Notes: generated by a model not told the origin, from the letters alone. A stretch of DNA of 64,000 bases from Subsaxibacter sp. CAU 1640 (GCF_023156585.1 NZ_JALNMI010000001.1:1-64000), one strand, 5' to 3'. Numbered from the stretch's first letter, positions 35,119 through 44,787 are shown. Numbers and translations: made by a program.

Positions 35119-37623
35119 TTGAAAAATCTTACTTCTAAAATTCTGCTACTGCTATCGATATTCGTAGTAATGTCATGTTCAACAGCAAAGAAAGCAGGAA
35201 AATCAAAAAGTGATGCCAATGCATCAGCAGATGCAAAACCAGCCAAAAAACCTGGCAAAGACGACATCCAACCTTATGAAAAAGTCATTACCAAGGAAGC
35301 AAAAACCGACGATGGTCTGTTTAAAGTTCATAAGATTGATGATAGCTACTTCTATGAAATTCCAGATTCTCTTTTTGAAAGAGAAATGCTAATGGTAACA
35401 CGTATTGCCAAAACTGCCAGCGGTTTAGGCTTTGGTGGCGGAAAACAGGATGAATCTGTTTTACGTTGGCAAAAGAAAGACAAAAAAGTCTTATTGCGTG
35501 TGGTTTCTCATAATGTTGTAGCATCAGATTCACTACCAATACATGAAGCAGTAGTTAACTCGAATTTAGAGCCAATTTTGTTTACATTTCCGATCAAAGC
35601 ATTTAGTAAAGATTCATTAAACACCGTAATTGAGGTGACCGATTTGTTCTCTAAAGATGTGAAATTACTAGGATTTCCTGAAAGAAGTAGAAAAAACTAC
35701 AAAGTAAGCCGCTTGGAAAGTGATCTATCTTACATTGAAAGCATCAAAAGCTATCCACTGAATATCGAATCACGTCATGTAAAAACTTACAACGCAGGCG
35801 AACCACCTTCCAATTCTGAAACTGGGACTATCACTTTGGAAATGAGCAATTCAATGGTATTATTGCCTAAAGTTCCAATGAAGCGTCGTATGTTCGACCA
35901 ACGCGTTGGTTGGTTCACAAGTGCACAGACTGATTATGGTCTGGATGTACAGGAAAGTAAAACAGTTCGTTACCTCGACAGATGGCGATTAGAAGTGAAA
36001 GATGAAGACATTGAGAAGTTCAAAAGAGGTGAATTGGTAGAGCCTAAAAAACAGATTGTTTATTATATAGACAGAGCCACACCAGACAAATGGAGAAAAT
36101 ATATCAAACAGGGCATTGAAGATTGGCAAGTAGCGTTTGAAGCTGCAGGCTTCAAAAATGCCATCATTGCAAAAGATCCTCCAACAAAAGAGGAAGATCC
36201 AGATTGGAGTCCAGAAGATGTACGTTTCTCTGTGGTGCGCTACTTGGCGTCACCTATTCCAAACGCGAATGGACCTCACGTAAGCGATCCTAGAAGTGGT
36301 GAGATTTTGGAAAGTGATATCAATTGGTATCATAACGTCATGACTTTGTTACGTAACTGGTATTTCGTTCAAACAGCAGCTATCAATCCTGATGCGCAAG
36401 GTGTCAAATTCAAGGATGAAATAATGGGTCGATTGATTCGGTTTGTATCTGCGCACGAAGTCGGGCATACACTTGGTTTGCCTCATAATATGGGAAGCAG
36501 CGTCGCCTATCCTGTTGACAGCTTAAGAAGCGCCGCCTTTACCCAAAAATATGGAACCGCACCATCTATTATGGACTATGCACGTTTCAATTATGTCGCA
36601 CAGCCAGAAGACAAAGGAGTTGCATTGATGCCAAATATTGGAGTATATGACAAGTATGCCATCAATTGGGGTTATAGACCTATTCTGAATGCCAAAACAG
36701 CTGATGACGAAAAGAAAACATTGGATAGTTGGATTTTAGAGCATGCAGGAGATCCAATGTATCGTTTCGGGCGTCAACAAAGTGGAGGTGTCATTGACCC
36801 AAGTAGTCAAACGGAAGATTTGGGAGATGATGCCATGAAAGCCAGTATGTATGGTATTGAAAATATGAAACGCATCATGCCCAATCTGATTAAATGGACT
36901 GCCGAAGACGGAAAGGATTATGATGATTTGGAAACCATGTATGAGCAGTTGTTAGGACAATTTAATAGATATATGGGTCATGTAGCAGCTAACATTGGGG
37001 GTGTGTACGAATATTACAAAACCTATGACCAAGAAGGCGCTGTATATACGCATGTTGACAAAGCCAAGCAAAAAGAAGCAATGGACTTCCTTCAGAAACA
37101 ACTGTTTGAAACTCCAGAATGGATGATAGACAACAATATCTTCAACAAGATTGAAAGTGCTGGCAACATTGAGCGTATCAGAAACATGCAAACACGCACT
37201 CTTAACAACATCCTTGATTTTGGAAGTATGGCTCGTATGAGCGAAAATGAAACTATTAACGGCAAAAAAGCCTATGGTCTTTTGGAAATGATGCAAGATT
37301 TGAGAAAAGGTATTTTTAGCGAATTGAATAGCGGAAAAGCCATTGACCCATACAGACGTAATTTGCAACGTGCGTACATTGAGCGTATGGAATATTTAAT
37401 GACAAAAGATCAGGAGCCTGTACCTTCACAATTTAGACGTTTCATTTCACGTACGAATGTAGATGTGAATCAGTCTGATATAAGAGCGGTCACGCGAGCT
37501 GAATTGAAATCTCTGGAAAGTTCAATACGATCAGGACTTGGTCGTACAAGTGATACGATGAGTAGAATTCATCTTCAGGATGCACTGGAGCGAATTGATG
37601 CCATTTTGAATCCAAAAGGTTAA
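35119..37623 (+). CDS. zinc-dependent metalloprotease lipoprotein (DUF5117-type)
   Basis: 834 residues starting at a TTG (35119). No ATG is near, and this start gives a proper lipoprotein signal peptide (VMSC, Cys 20). The catalytic motif HEVGHTLGLPHN runs from His 446 to Asn 457, with Glu 447 as the base and His 450 and His 456 as further ligands; the Met-turn candidate SIMDYARFN follows. The architecture (N-terminal DUF5117-like, central metzincin-like core, C-terminal helical region) matches the large Bacteroidetes zinc metalloproteases. Convergent with a second zinc peptidase across a shared terminator. Confidence 0.9.
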   Translation: MKNLTSKILLLLSIFVVMSCSTAKKAGKSKSDANASADAKPAKKPGKDDIQPYEKVITKEAKTDDGLFKVHKIDDSYFYEIPDSLFEREMLMVTRIAKTASGLGFGGGKQDESVLRWQKKDKKVLLRVVSHNVVASDSLPIHEAVVNSNLEPILFTFPIKAFSKDSLNTVIEVTDLFSKDVKLLGFPERSRKNYKVSRLESDLSYIESIKSYPLNIESRHVKTYNAGEPPSNSETGTITLEMSNSMVLLPKVPMKRRMFDQRVGWFTSAQTDYGLDVQESKTVRYLDRWRLEVKDEDIEKFKRGELVEPKKQIVYYIDRATPDKWRKYIKQGIEDWQVAFEAAGFKNAIIAKDPPTKEEDPDWSPEDVRFSVVRYLASPIPNANGPHVSDPRSGEILESDINWYHNVMTLLRNWYFVQTAAINPDAQGVKFKDEIMGRLIRFVSAHEVGHTLGLPHNMGSSVAYPVDSLRSAAFTQKYGTAPSIMDYARFNYVAQPEDKGVALMPNIGVYDKYAINWGYRPILNAKTADDEKKTLDSWILEHAGDPMYRFGRQQSGGVIDPSSQTEDLGDDAMKASMYGIENMKRIMPNLIKWTAEDGKDYDDLETMYEQLLGQFNRYMGHVAANIGGVYEYYKTYDQEGAVYTHVDKAKQKEAMDFLQKQLFETPEWMIDNNIFNKIESAGNIERIRNMQTRTLNNILDFGSMARMSENETINGKKAYGLLEMMQDLRKGIFSELNSGKAIDPYRRNLQRAYIERMEYLMTKDQEPVPSQFRRFISRTNVDVNQSDIRAVTRAELKSLESSIRSGLGRTSDTMSRIHLQDALERIDAILNPKG

Positions 37624-37640
37624 ACATACATTTAAAATAA

Positions 37641-37679
37641 AAGAGGTCGTCTGCAATTACAAGACGACCTCTTTTTTAT
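37641..37679. terminator. bidirectional terminator between convergent peptidase genes
   Basis: AAGAGGTCGTCT (37641-37652) pairs perfectly with AGACGACCTCTT (37662-37673). T runs follow on the plus strand, and the mirrored A run on the left serves the minus strand. It lies between stops at 37623 and 37695. Confidence 0.9.
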
Positions 37680-37694
37680 GTATTGAGGAAGAAA

Positions 37695-39335
37695 TTACAA
37701 ACCTAAAACATCTGTACCTTGCTCATAAATCACATCCACAGGAATATTGGCATCACTCAAGCGATCTAAATCTGCTTGAAGTTCTGCTGAAATCATTCCT
37801 TTTTCGTTCACCAATTTGGCAACTCCATCATAATCGCCATTACCTTGAAGTGTCAGAATTATGTTGGACAATTCTTTCATCGCTTCCTGCATCTTATCAA
37901 AATCAACTTTATAAGTACCGTCTTCACCTCTTGTGAATGCTCCTTTTTCCTTGAAGAAATTAAAACGTATCATATTCGCTTTTCCATGAGCACTTGAAGC
38001 TCCAAAACGCACGGAACGGAAAATCCCAGCCATAAAGGTGACCATATTATTTTTGATGTCCTGGGTCAATTCACCTTTGGCATTCAATTGCTGCACCATG
38101 TAAAGCCCTAAAATATCTGCCTTTCCTTCTTCCAAAGCACTTGAGTGCTCTTTTAAAGCGGTTCTTACAGTTCCTTTGCCATTGATGGTGTTCTTGATAC
38201 CAAGACCGTGAGCCACCTCGTGAAACATGGTGTTCTCAAAGAACGCATCAAAAGTGACGTATTGACGTTGCGATGGATCAATCAAAACATCATTGATAGG
38301 CACCATAATTTTATCAAATTTTGCTCGCATTGCATTTTTAAGCTGTAATCTTCGAGTACCCTTTTTCAACTGTACTTCTTCATCATTCGGAAGATTGATG
38401 GCAATGGTTTTACTTCCGGAATTACAATCTCCAGCATAGTAAACCACGTCATAAGCATTTAAATCGCTATCTGTACCTGGAGTTTCTTTTTTATAATCAT
38501 CTTTAACTGGCAACCCTTTTTGAAGTTCTGGCAAATAAGCACTGAAACGAGCCAATCGATCACTCCATTCCATATCTTTGATTAAGACGTAACCTTCATG
38601 CGCGGCTTTGTTGCCAAACAATTGATCCTCATAGGTTTCAATCGGTCCGATAACGATATCCAGTTTATTGGTTTTCATATCCATCCAAGCCAAATCACTA
38701 GGTTGATAGTTATCATCCAATAACGCTTGGGCTCTCAACTCTAAATACTTTTTCAAACCTGCATCTTCTGCCAATTTGGATGCTTCCAACAATAAATCCG
38801 ATACTTCCTTGACTTGTGTTGCGAATTGTTTATGATAAGGGATGGAATACAATTTCCCCACAGAATCGCGACGCACAAAATTGTAAATACTCGATTTATT
38901 TTCGATTTGCGCAGCCTCAAATTCTTCCTTGGTCATATCTTTTGGATAAAAATTGGCTCCTGCTGGCTTTGGCCCAACACCTTCCACAAACGGACTGTTG
39001 CCATCCAATCGGTCCCAAGGACCATAATTAATTTCTACAAATTTCTTTGTATCTGCATCTGTGATTGAATTAAGAAGAGAATCCTTCTCGCCATAAGCTT
39101 CGTACCAAAACAACTCATTCATTTTGTCTGCAGCTTTTATGAGCAACGGAATCATTTGACGCTCCTTTTCTGTCAATTTACTGACGTCTGCAGTAAGCTT
39201 TACAGTAACATACTTGTTCAATTTGTTCTGCATTTCAGTAGTTGCAGGCTCTTCGGTTATTGGTTCTTCTTTTTTGTCATCCTTACAAGAAGCAGCAAGC
39301 AAGGCGACCAATGAGCATAAAATTATTTTTTTCAT
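37695..39335 (-). CDS. M49-like zinc peptidase lipoprotein (dipeptidyl-peptidase III type)
   Basis: 546 residues from ATG 39335. The 37-codon upstream extension overlaps the neighbouring gene's territory and has no signal peptide. Lipobox AASC (Cys 16), followed by KDDKKEE. Zinc site: HEVAHGLG, with His 372, Glu 373 and His 376, then EEGKAD (402-407) in the place of the EECRAE motif. The family is peptidase M49. The classical motif is HEXXGH, with one residue more; here it is HEXXH, as I recall for the Caldithrix enzyme. It probably trims oligopeptides in the periplasm or at the surface. Confidence 0.82.
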   Translation of the reverse strand: MKKIILCSLVALLAASCKDDKKEEPITEEPATTEMQNKLNKYVTVKLTADVSKLTEKERQMIPLLIKAADKMNELFWYEAYGEKDSLLNSITDADTKKFVEINYGPWDRLDGNSPFVEGVGPKPAGANFYPKDMTKEEFEAAQIENKSSIYNFVRRDSVGKLYSIPYHKQFATQVKEVSDLLLEASKLAEDAGLKKYLELRAQALLDDNYQPSDLAWMDMKTNKLDIVIGPIETYEDQLFGNKAAHEGYVLIKDMEWSDRLARFSAYLPELQKGLPVKDDYKKETPGTDSDLNAYDVVYYAGDCNSGSKTIAINLPNDEEVQLKKGTRRLQLKNAMRAKFDKIMVPINDVLIDPSQRQYVTFDAFFENTMFHEVAHGLGIKNTINGKGTVRTALKEHSSALEEGKADILGLYMVQQLNAKGELTQDIKNNMVTFMAGIFRSVRFGASSAHGKANMIRFNFFKEKGAFTRGEDGTYKVDFDKMQEAMKELSNIILTLQGNGDYDGVAKLVNEKGMISAELQADLDRLSDANIPVDVIYEQGTDVLGL

Positions 39336-39381
39336 TTTACAGTGTTTATGTTGTGCTTCAAAGTTAGTCAATTTCAAAATG

Positions 39382-39933
39382 TCATTCCACAAAGTCTGCG
39401 ATCGGAATTTCATTAATAAAAACATTATCCAATACAGCCTCACCATCTTTTATGAACACCAATGCATAAGTATTATTTTTGATGGAGTCTCGCTGCGCAT
39501 CTCTATGTGCCATTTCAGCGTCATAGGCTTTGTTTTCATTCATATAAAATTCATCAAACGGAAATGACAGGTTGAGTTCTTTATCATACGCATTGTACCA
39601 AGAAACTTTTGCTTCAAGAAAGTCTTTTCCTTCTGGTTTCTGCCGCGTCACTTCTTTCACACGAGCAAAGCCATAATCATCATTTTCAATGACCACAAAA
39701 ACATCTTCTTGTCGATTCCAGGTTGAATCATTGGTGGCGAGCGAACTTATCTCAAAATCCAGACGAATGTATTTCCCTTTAAAAGGATCTGAAGGATCAA
39801 TCGGCTGGGTTATGAACTTGTATGGCGTACCATCAGAAAGTATCTTTTTTTGACCTAAAATCATTTGTGATGGAATGAATAGTTGCGCTATGGCAACTAA
39901 AACGAATATCGAAAATAGATGTAATGGTTTCAT
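39382..39933 (-). CDS. GDYXXLXY-domain protein
   Basis: 183 residues with one N-terminal hydrophobic segment (about 5-25). The name-giving motif appears in the variant GKYIRLDFEI near residue 53, after DPSDPF, the usual lead of the family (PF14345). It overlaps the upstream DUF2157 gene by four bases, a pairing common across bacteria. Function unknown. Confidence 0.85.
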   Translation of the reverse strand: MKPLHLFSIFVLVAIAQLFIPSQMILGQKKILSDGTPYKFITQPIDPSDPFKGKYIRLDFEISSLATNDSTWNRQEDVFVVIENDDYGFARVKEVTRQKPEGKDFLEAKVSWYNAYDKELNLSFPFDEFYMNENKAYDAEMAHRDAQRDSIKNNTYALVFIKDGEAVLDNVFINEIPIADFVE

Positions 39934-41222
39934 AACTTTTGATTTTGATTGATTAATTTTTTCTTTTTTTGAAGCATTATGTAATTGGTCACAAAGAACC
40001 CTATTCCAACGCTCACAAACAGCAATCCTCGGACTACGTAACTCATATCGGTATCAAAAAATCGACAGACCACGAGCGCAGTTATAATCAACAATCCATA
40101 ATTGAGAATGCCAAAATGAAATTTATCGGTTCCAATTTTAACGGTGACTAAACCTAATGCCAAGATGACAAGATTGACCAAAACAGTCGGAACTATATGA
40201 TTTCCAGAATTCAAAAAGAACATAACCGCAAATATCAGATAGGCAGATTGAATCAAATTAAAGCCCTTCACCCAACGTTTTGAATAGGAATACACCAAAA
40301 TAACAGTTGTTAGTACAATCAAAAACAAGGATATCATTAACTCTTGCGTTAATTTGAGAGGATGGTAATTCTCTTCCCAGAACCATTTGAAGCTCGCCCA
40401 AAGAAACAGAAATACAGTGCCAAGCGAACCAAAAATCAAATAGCCATTCCGTCTTAATTTGCCATCACTAAAAAATGGTGTCTTCCCGATATTGTAAAAC
40501 AATCCAAATAGCGACATATACATCACAAAACCTATTTCATCAAATCCATTGACAAACGAACCGAGAGTGATGATGAAACTCAATGGTAAAATCCAGTTGA
40601 AAATAGAGGTAATGTTAGATTTCGGTCGTTCTTTTAATAGCTGCAAATAGTGAGGCAATACCAAAGCCAGCAAAACTAAATACAGCCAAGGTGTTTTACC
40701 CATATTTAAATAGCCGTAGCCATAATTGCAGGCGTAATACGTTGCAAATGCAATATGAAGCATTGCCAGTGTATTTGATTTTAATAGATATACCAACGGG
40801 ACACAAAGCAATATCCAGGTCAATAGGAAAGAACTGATGTCTCCAGGTATGTTATAAATCTGGCTGATCAAAGCAATGCTGGAGCCAACGGCAAAAAAGA
40901 GAAACGTGCCAGAAGACTCTTTCCAAGTAGTACTCCTGTTTTTAAAAATGATGTATCCAACGATGAGTTGGCCTAAAACCAAAGGCACAAATGCGAGTAT
41001 ACTCTTGGTAAATCTTGAAAAGTCATCCCAATTATGGGCGAGTATGAGTATAATTCCTAGGCCTACAAGCAGCGAGCCCAAAACACCAAAAACAGTAAAC
41101 AACCTGTTTGGTGAGTTTTGCTCTTTGGCTTGATAATAATCCTCAATTTTTGAAGCCGTCTGTTGTGAAATGACATTGTGTTTCACCAATTCGGGCAATT
41201 CATTCATAAATTTTGAATTCAT
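39930..41222 (-). CDS. DUF2157 membrane protein
   Basis: 430 residues. The N-terminal cytoplasmic DUF2157 helix bundle (ELPELVKHNVISQQTASKIEDYYQ) precedes the conserved LFTVFGVLGSLLVGLGIILILAHNWD and about a dozen transmembrane helices to the end. ATG 41207 (MNELPE) is an equally good start. Partner of the GDYXXLXY protein downstream. The role is unknown; it is sometimes linked to envelope stress. Upstream, 48 bases away, lies a 30-bp perfect palindrome. Confidence 0.88.
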   Translation of the reverse strand: MNSKFMNELPELVKHNVISQQTASKIEDYYQAKEQNSPNRLFTVFGVLGSLLVGLGIILILAHNWDDFSRFTKSILAFVPLVLGQLIVGYIIFKNRSTTWKESSGTFLFFAVGSSIALISQIYNIPGDISSFLLTWILLCVPLVYLLKSNTLAMLHIAFATYYACNYGYGYLNMGKTPWLYLVLLALVLPHYLQLLKERPKSNITSIFNWILPLSFIITLGSFVNGFDEIGFVMYMSLFGLFYNIGKTPFFSDGKLRRNGYLIFGSLGTVFLFLWASFKWFWEENYHPLKLTQELMISLFLIVLTTVILVYSYSKRWVKGFNLIQSAYLIFAVMFFLNSGNHIVPTVLVNLVILALGLVTVKIGTDKFHFGILNYGLLIITALVVCRFFDTDMSYVVRGLLFVSVGIGFFVTNYIMLQKKKKLINQNQKL

Positions 41223-41269
41223 AATTTGCAGTTTTCAGGTTAAATGTAAACTATTGTTGTTTGATTTTA

Positions 41270-41299
41270 AAACCTCACAATGGTACCATTGTGAGGTTT
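41270..41299. repeat. 30-bp perfect palindrome in an operon gap
   Basis: AAACCTCACAATGGT is followed directly by its reverse complement. It sits between the stop of the 41323 gene and the start of DUF2157. A hairpin would form, but on the minus strand it is followed by TTAAAATCAAAC, a poor T tract, so attenuation, RNA processing or an operator are alternatives to termination. Confidence 0.9.
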
Positions 41300-41322
41300 A
41301 GGGTCAGAAAACCAACCAATCA

Positions 41323-41805
41323 TCAAAACAAAAAAATCATATACACGATGATACCTTCAGCAATTCCTGTAATGATACTCATACCAAGAATGTCCTTGAT
41401 TTTACTTTTCAGAAAGAAAATGATACATAAAATGGCCATAATTGCTGCCAATAAAATTTCCAGCGCATTGATCTTTTCAAGTAAAGCGGTTATCCCTGTA
41501 AAAGCCGCAGTGATTAAAACAGTAATGATGCAAAACTTGATGATTTCCTGTTTGGAATAATTGCCTTCAATAAAACCCTTCTTCAAATCGCGCAAAATAG
41601 ATAGTACAAATAGCAAAGGAACTACGGATAAAAATGGCGCAAAAATAACCTTGATACCTTTCATAATGGACAAATCATTATAAGCGAAAAACGCAATGGC
41701 GGTAAAGGCCAAAAGCCCAGTAACAATGATGGATTGAAACGTAAACAACAGTTCGCGTTTGTTAGAATTGGTTTTTGGGTTGAGATTACTGATAATTGGA
41801 TTCAT
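41323..41805 (-). CDS. small polytopic membrane protein
   Basis: 160 residues. The N-terminus is polar (MNPIISNLNPKTNSNKRE), followed by four or five transmembrane helices (about 22-42, 55-68, 90-108, 115-132, 138-160). No family recognised. Same strand and short gaps suggest an operon with the 41842 and 42316 genes upstream and DUF2157 downstream. Confidence 0.62.
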   Translation of the reverse strand: MNPIISNLNPKTNSNKRELLFTFQSIIVTGLLAFTAIAFFAYNDLSIMKGIKVIFAPFLSVVPLLFVLSILRDLKKGFIEGNYSKQEIIKFCIITVLITAAFTGITALLEKINALEILLAAIMAILCIIFFLKSKIKDILGMSIITGIAEGIIVYMIFLF

Positions 41806-41841
41806 AATTTTTGGTTTTTGATGATTAAACGTTTGTTTTGA

Positions 41842-42309
41842 TTAGACAGACAAAAAGAACACGTGAATGGCCAGTGATAGTAAAACACCGCTCAAAATGC
41901 CATTTGCCTTAAGGTTGTTGTATAAAATATAGTTGAGCACATAGCTACTGATGGTCGTAGAATTAATCAAATGGGCAAATATCAATTGATCTTCAAGGGT
42001 TTGTCCAGTTATAAATTCTACCAACTGCATCACACTAATACCTATCGCAATGGATACAATAAATAAAAATGTGGCTGGTCGTTGGTTTTTGAGTTTATAC
42101 TCATCCGTGTTTTGAGGCAAAAAATGCTCAATCAGAATAAATCTGACAAAAAACAGCATCGGAATCGGAAACAAGATGGAGGCAATGATTTTGATGACAT
42201 CCTTTAAGGTCTTGATTTCGTCATATCCCAAGAACACGAGATATATAAACACTACTACCGAAACGCCTACAGTGATTATGAAAGCTGTATTTAGATTTTT
42301 GAGCTGCAT
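41842..42309 (-). CDS. small polytopic membrane protein
   Basis: 155 residues with four or five transmembrane helices, starting LNTAFIITVGVSVVVFIYLVF. Not recognised, but its size and topology resemble the next gene. It begins six bases after the 48-residue ORF, which supports co-transcription. Confidence 0.62.
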   Translation of the reverse strand: MQLKNLNTAFIITVGVSVVVFIYLVFLGYDEIKTLKDVIKIIASILFPIPMLFFVRFILIEHFLPQNTDEYKLKNQRPATFLFIVSIAIGISVMQLVEFITGQTLEDQLIFAHLINSTTISSYVLNYILYNNLKANGILSGVLLSLAIHVFFLSV

Positions 42310-42315
42310 AATTCT

Positions 42316-42462
42316 CTAACCTATTGGCACATATACATTTTGTGATATACAGCTGACAATCGTTTCGTAGTTCTTGATGCAGACTTTGGAAATTCTTCCT
42401 GAATTGATGGCAATTGTCAACATTATAGTTGCAAAAAGAACGGTTTTGATGATTGGTTTCAT
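42316..42462 (-). CDS. 48-residue secreted or membrane peptide
   Basis: A frame of 48 codons starting ATG 42460-42462, preceded by the A-rich spacer typical of this genome. The N-terminal half (MKPIIKTVLFATIMLTIAIN) is a signal peptide or membrane anchor; the rest is short and polar with two cysteines (KVCIKNYETIVSC). It ends six bases before the 41842 gene. No family known. The position at the head of the membrane-protein operon and clean spacing support it, but no comparison was possible. Confidence 0.5.
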   Translation of the reverse strand: MKPIIKTVLFATIMLTIAINSGRISKVCIKNYETIVSCISQNVYVPIG

Positions 42463-42613
42463 AAGTTTTTGTTTTTATGATGACGAGACAAAGTTGCAGC
42501 AGATACCTCAAAACTAAAATTCAATTTTTATAAAAAACTGACGATATATTTTTTAATATAAATCATTTATATACTATATTTAATCATACCAAGTAAATAT
42601 TACTGACGATTAA

Positions 42614-44122
42614 ATGACCGATCTAAAAGCCATTATTGCGACCTTTTCCAGTGATGAACAGCAACGGTTTATCACGTATCTTGACAAAAAGAACAAGCGC
42701 AGCGACACCAAAAACATCTTATTGTTTCAACTGTTGTCCAAACAAGATGAAACAGAAGATATCAGTTTCAAAATCTATAAATCTGAAGAAAAAGCAGCCT
42801 ATCACGCCTTGCGCAAACGTTTATATCAATCATTAATTGACTTCATCGCCAATTCCAAAATGGAAGAGGAAAACTCGGTAGATGTGCAGCTCATCAAATA
42901 TATTTTGGCAGCTAGGCATTTCCTGCTACACGATCAATTTAAAGTTGCTTACAAAATCCTTGACAAGGCGGAATCATTGGCAAAAGAGCATTATCTCTTC
43001 TCCATATTGAATGAAATTTATCATACAAAAATTCAATATGCTTATGCCAACGACGATGTCAATTTCGAAGAACTGATTCAATCTTTTAAATCAAATCAAA
43101 AGCAACTCTTTACAGAAGACCAATTGAATATTGTGTATGCAAAAATGCGACAAACCCTCAACAATGTCACCTACAAAGGTAAGGTTGTTAACTTTAAAAC
43201 TATGTTTAACGACATACTTTCAGAATACAATATCGACCTCAACGAAACGATGTCCTTCAAGTCGTTGTATCAATTGATGAAAGTGGTCAGTATTTCAGCA
43301 TTTGTCACCAATGATTATCTTAAAACTGAAGAATTCCTATTGGAAACCTATAAAAACATTCAGAATCATAAAGACAAAACAAAACAGCTATTTTATCACA
43401 TTGAGGTGCTCTACCTGATTGCAAACACCTTTTTCCGAAACAAAAAGTTTCACGAGTCTATGCACTATCTCCATTTGATGCACCAGCATATGTTGATGAA
43501 CCAGAAAAAACATTACAATACATTCAAACTGAAATACAACTTGCTTCTGGGACTCAACTTGAATTATGCTGACCAGCAAGAAGATGCTATCGAGTTGTTG
43601 GAACAATTTAAAATCAATAAACATCCGGATATGGAATCGCTTTTGGATATTTATTTGAGCCTCGGAATGTTCTACATCCAAAACGAGAATTACAGAAAAG
43701 CGAAGCAGTTGTTTGCTGAATTTTACCATACTGATAATTGGTACATTCAAAAAGCCGGAAAGGAATGGACCATCAAAAAGAATCTCATCGAGATAATATT
43801 GAATGTGGAGCTGGAACAAATTGATTTGGTAGAATCGCGTTTAAAAAGTTTTCGTAGAACTTATGCATCTTACCTAAAACACATCAAACAGGAACGTGTC
43901 CTCACCTATCTGAACTTGGTAGAATTCTATCATAAAAACCCCGAACAGATTACCAGTCAAAAATTCAAGGATAAAGTTGAGAACTCGTTCGAATGGCTGG
44001 AAGCAAAACAAGAAGATATATTTGTGATGAGCTTTTATGCCTGGCTAAAAAGTAAAATGGAACAACAGCCACTATTCACCACTACGTTGGAATTGGTGAA
44101 AAGAGCACAAGCTGTTAATTAG
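42614..44122 (+). CDS. cytoplasmic TPR-like solenoid protein
   Basis: 502 residues, no signal peptide. Almost wholly helical, with degenerate TPR pairs: FKVAYKILDKAESLAKEHYLF, QLNIVYAKMRQTLNN, HESMHYLHLMHQHMLMNQKK, NYRKAKQLFAEFYHTDNWYIQKAG. The start MTDLKAIIATFSSDEQQRF is typical of a protein I recall as conserved but unannotated in Flavobacteriaceae. Divergent from the membrane operon at 42462, with a 150-base AT-rich gap between. Confidence 0.72.
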   Translation: MTDLKAIIATFSSDEQQRFITYLDKKNKRSDTKNILLFQLLSKQDETEDISFKIYKSEEKAAYHALRKRLYQSLIDFIANSKMEEENSVDVQLIKYILAARHFLLHDQFKVAYKILDKAESLAKEHYLFSILNEIYHTKIQYAYANDDVNFEELIQSFKSNQKQLFTEDQLNIVYAKMRQTLNNVTYKGKVVNFKTMFNDILSEYNIDLNETMSFKSLYQLMKVVSISAFVTNDYLKTEEFLLETYKNIQNHKDKTKQLFYHIEVLYLIANTFFRNKKFHESMHYLHLMHQHMLMNQKKHYNTFKLKYNLLLGLNLNYADQQEDAIELLEQFKINKHPDMESLLDIYLSLGMFYIQNENYRKAKQLFAEFYHTDNWYIQKAGKEWTIKKNLIEIILNVELEQIDLVESRLKSFRRTYASYLKHIKQERVLTYLNLVEFYHKNPEQITSQKFKDKVENSFEWLEAKQEDIFVMSFYAWLKSKMEQQPLFTTTLELVKRAQAVN

Positions 44123-44199
44123 GCGTTAAAATTTTCAGATTAATTAAACTATTTAATCCTCTTTGAGTCAAAGCAGTATAAACATTAAAATTAAACAAA

Positions 44200-44658
44200 A
44201 TGAAAAACCTATTGATGATAGCGCTTGCATTTATGACCCTAAATGCCACTGCGCAAGAAAGAAAAAAAGGAGATCGTAAGGCAGAAGTCAAAGAGCGAAT
44301 GGAAGTAAGACAGAATATGACTCCTGAAGAGACTGCCCAATTGCAAACAAAAAAGATGACTTTGCATTTAGATTTGACCGAGAAACAACAAGCTGAAGTT
44401 GAAAAAGTATTGTTGGCAGAAGCAAAAGAACGCAAAGCAAAAATGGAAGCTTTCAAAGCTAAAAAAGAGGCTGGCGAAGAATTCTCAAAGGATGACCGTG
44501 TAAAAATGCAAAATGAGCGTTTGGACAATCAAATTGAAATGAAAAAGAAAATGAAAGAAATACTGAATGCTGATCAGTATGCCAAATTTGAACAAACCTT
44601 GGAGAAGCGTCATTCAAGAAAAGGTGGCAAAGATGGTATGAGAAAAAAGAAAGAATAG
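44200..44658 (+). CDS. small secreted Spy/DUF4890-like protein
   Basis: 152 residues, signal peptide 1-19 (ATAQE). The mature part is Lys/Glu-rich and helical, with the LTxxQ-type segment DLTEKQQAEVEKVLLAEAKE and, towards the C-terminus, LNADQYAKFEQ. These fit the periplasmic Spy/CpxP-like group known for chaperone-type activity; no metal motif. It ends 32 bases before a terminator. Confidence 0.68.
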   Translation: MKNLLMIALAFMTLNATAQERKKGDRKAEVKERMEVRQNMTPEETAQLQTKKMTLHLDLTEKQQAEVEKVLLAEAKERKAKMEAFKAKKEAGEEFSKDDRVKMQNERLDNQIEMKKKMKEILNADQYAKFEQTLEKRHSRKGGKDGMRKKKE

Positions 44659-44690
44659 TTTTTTATAAACATTTGGTTGGTTAGTTGGAA

Positions 44691-44726
44691 AAAAAGACAT
44701 TGGTTTTACAATCAATGTCTTTTTTA
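44691..44726 (+). terminator. intrinsic terminator
   Basis: AAAAAGACATTG (44691-44702) pairs with CAATGTCTTTTT (44713-44724). Confidence 0.82.
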
Positions 44727-44787
44727 TTTGTGTTTTTCTTTTAAAAATGCTTATTTTAGTACGCTGTATTTAATAAAATTATATCCA

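Noticed and set aside
39336-39446. N-terminal extension of the M49-like gene
   Set aside because: It overlaps the downstream end of the GDYXXLXY gene and has no signal peptide; the lipoprotein start at 39335 explains the protein.
42221-42511. 96-codon minus-strand ORF across 42316-42462
   Set aside because: The alternative frame gives no signal peptide and overlaps the 41842 gene; the 48-codon frame is better spaced and more protein-like.
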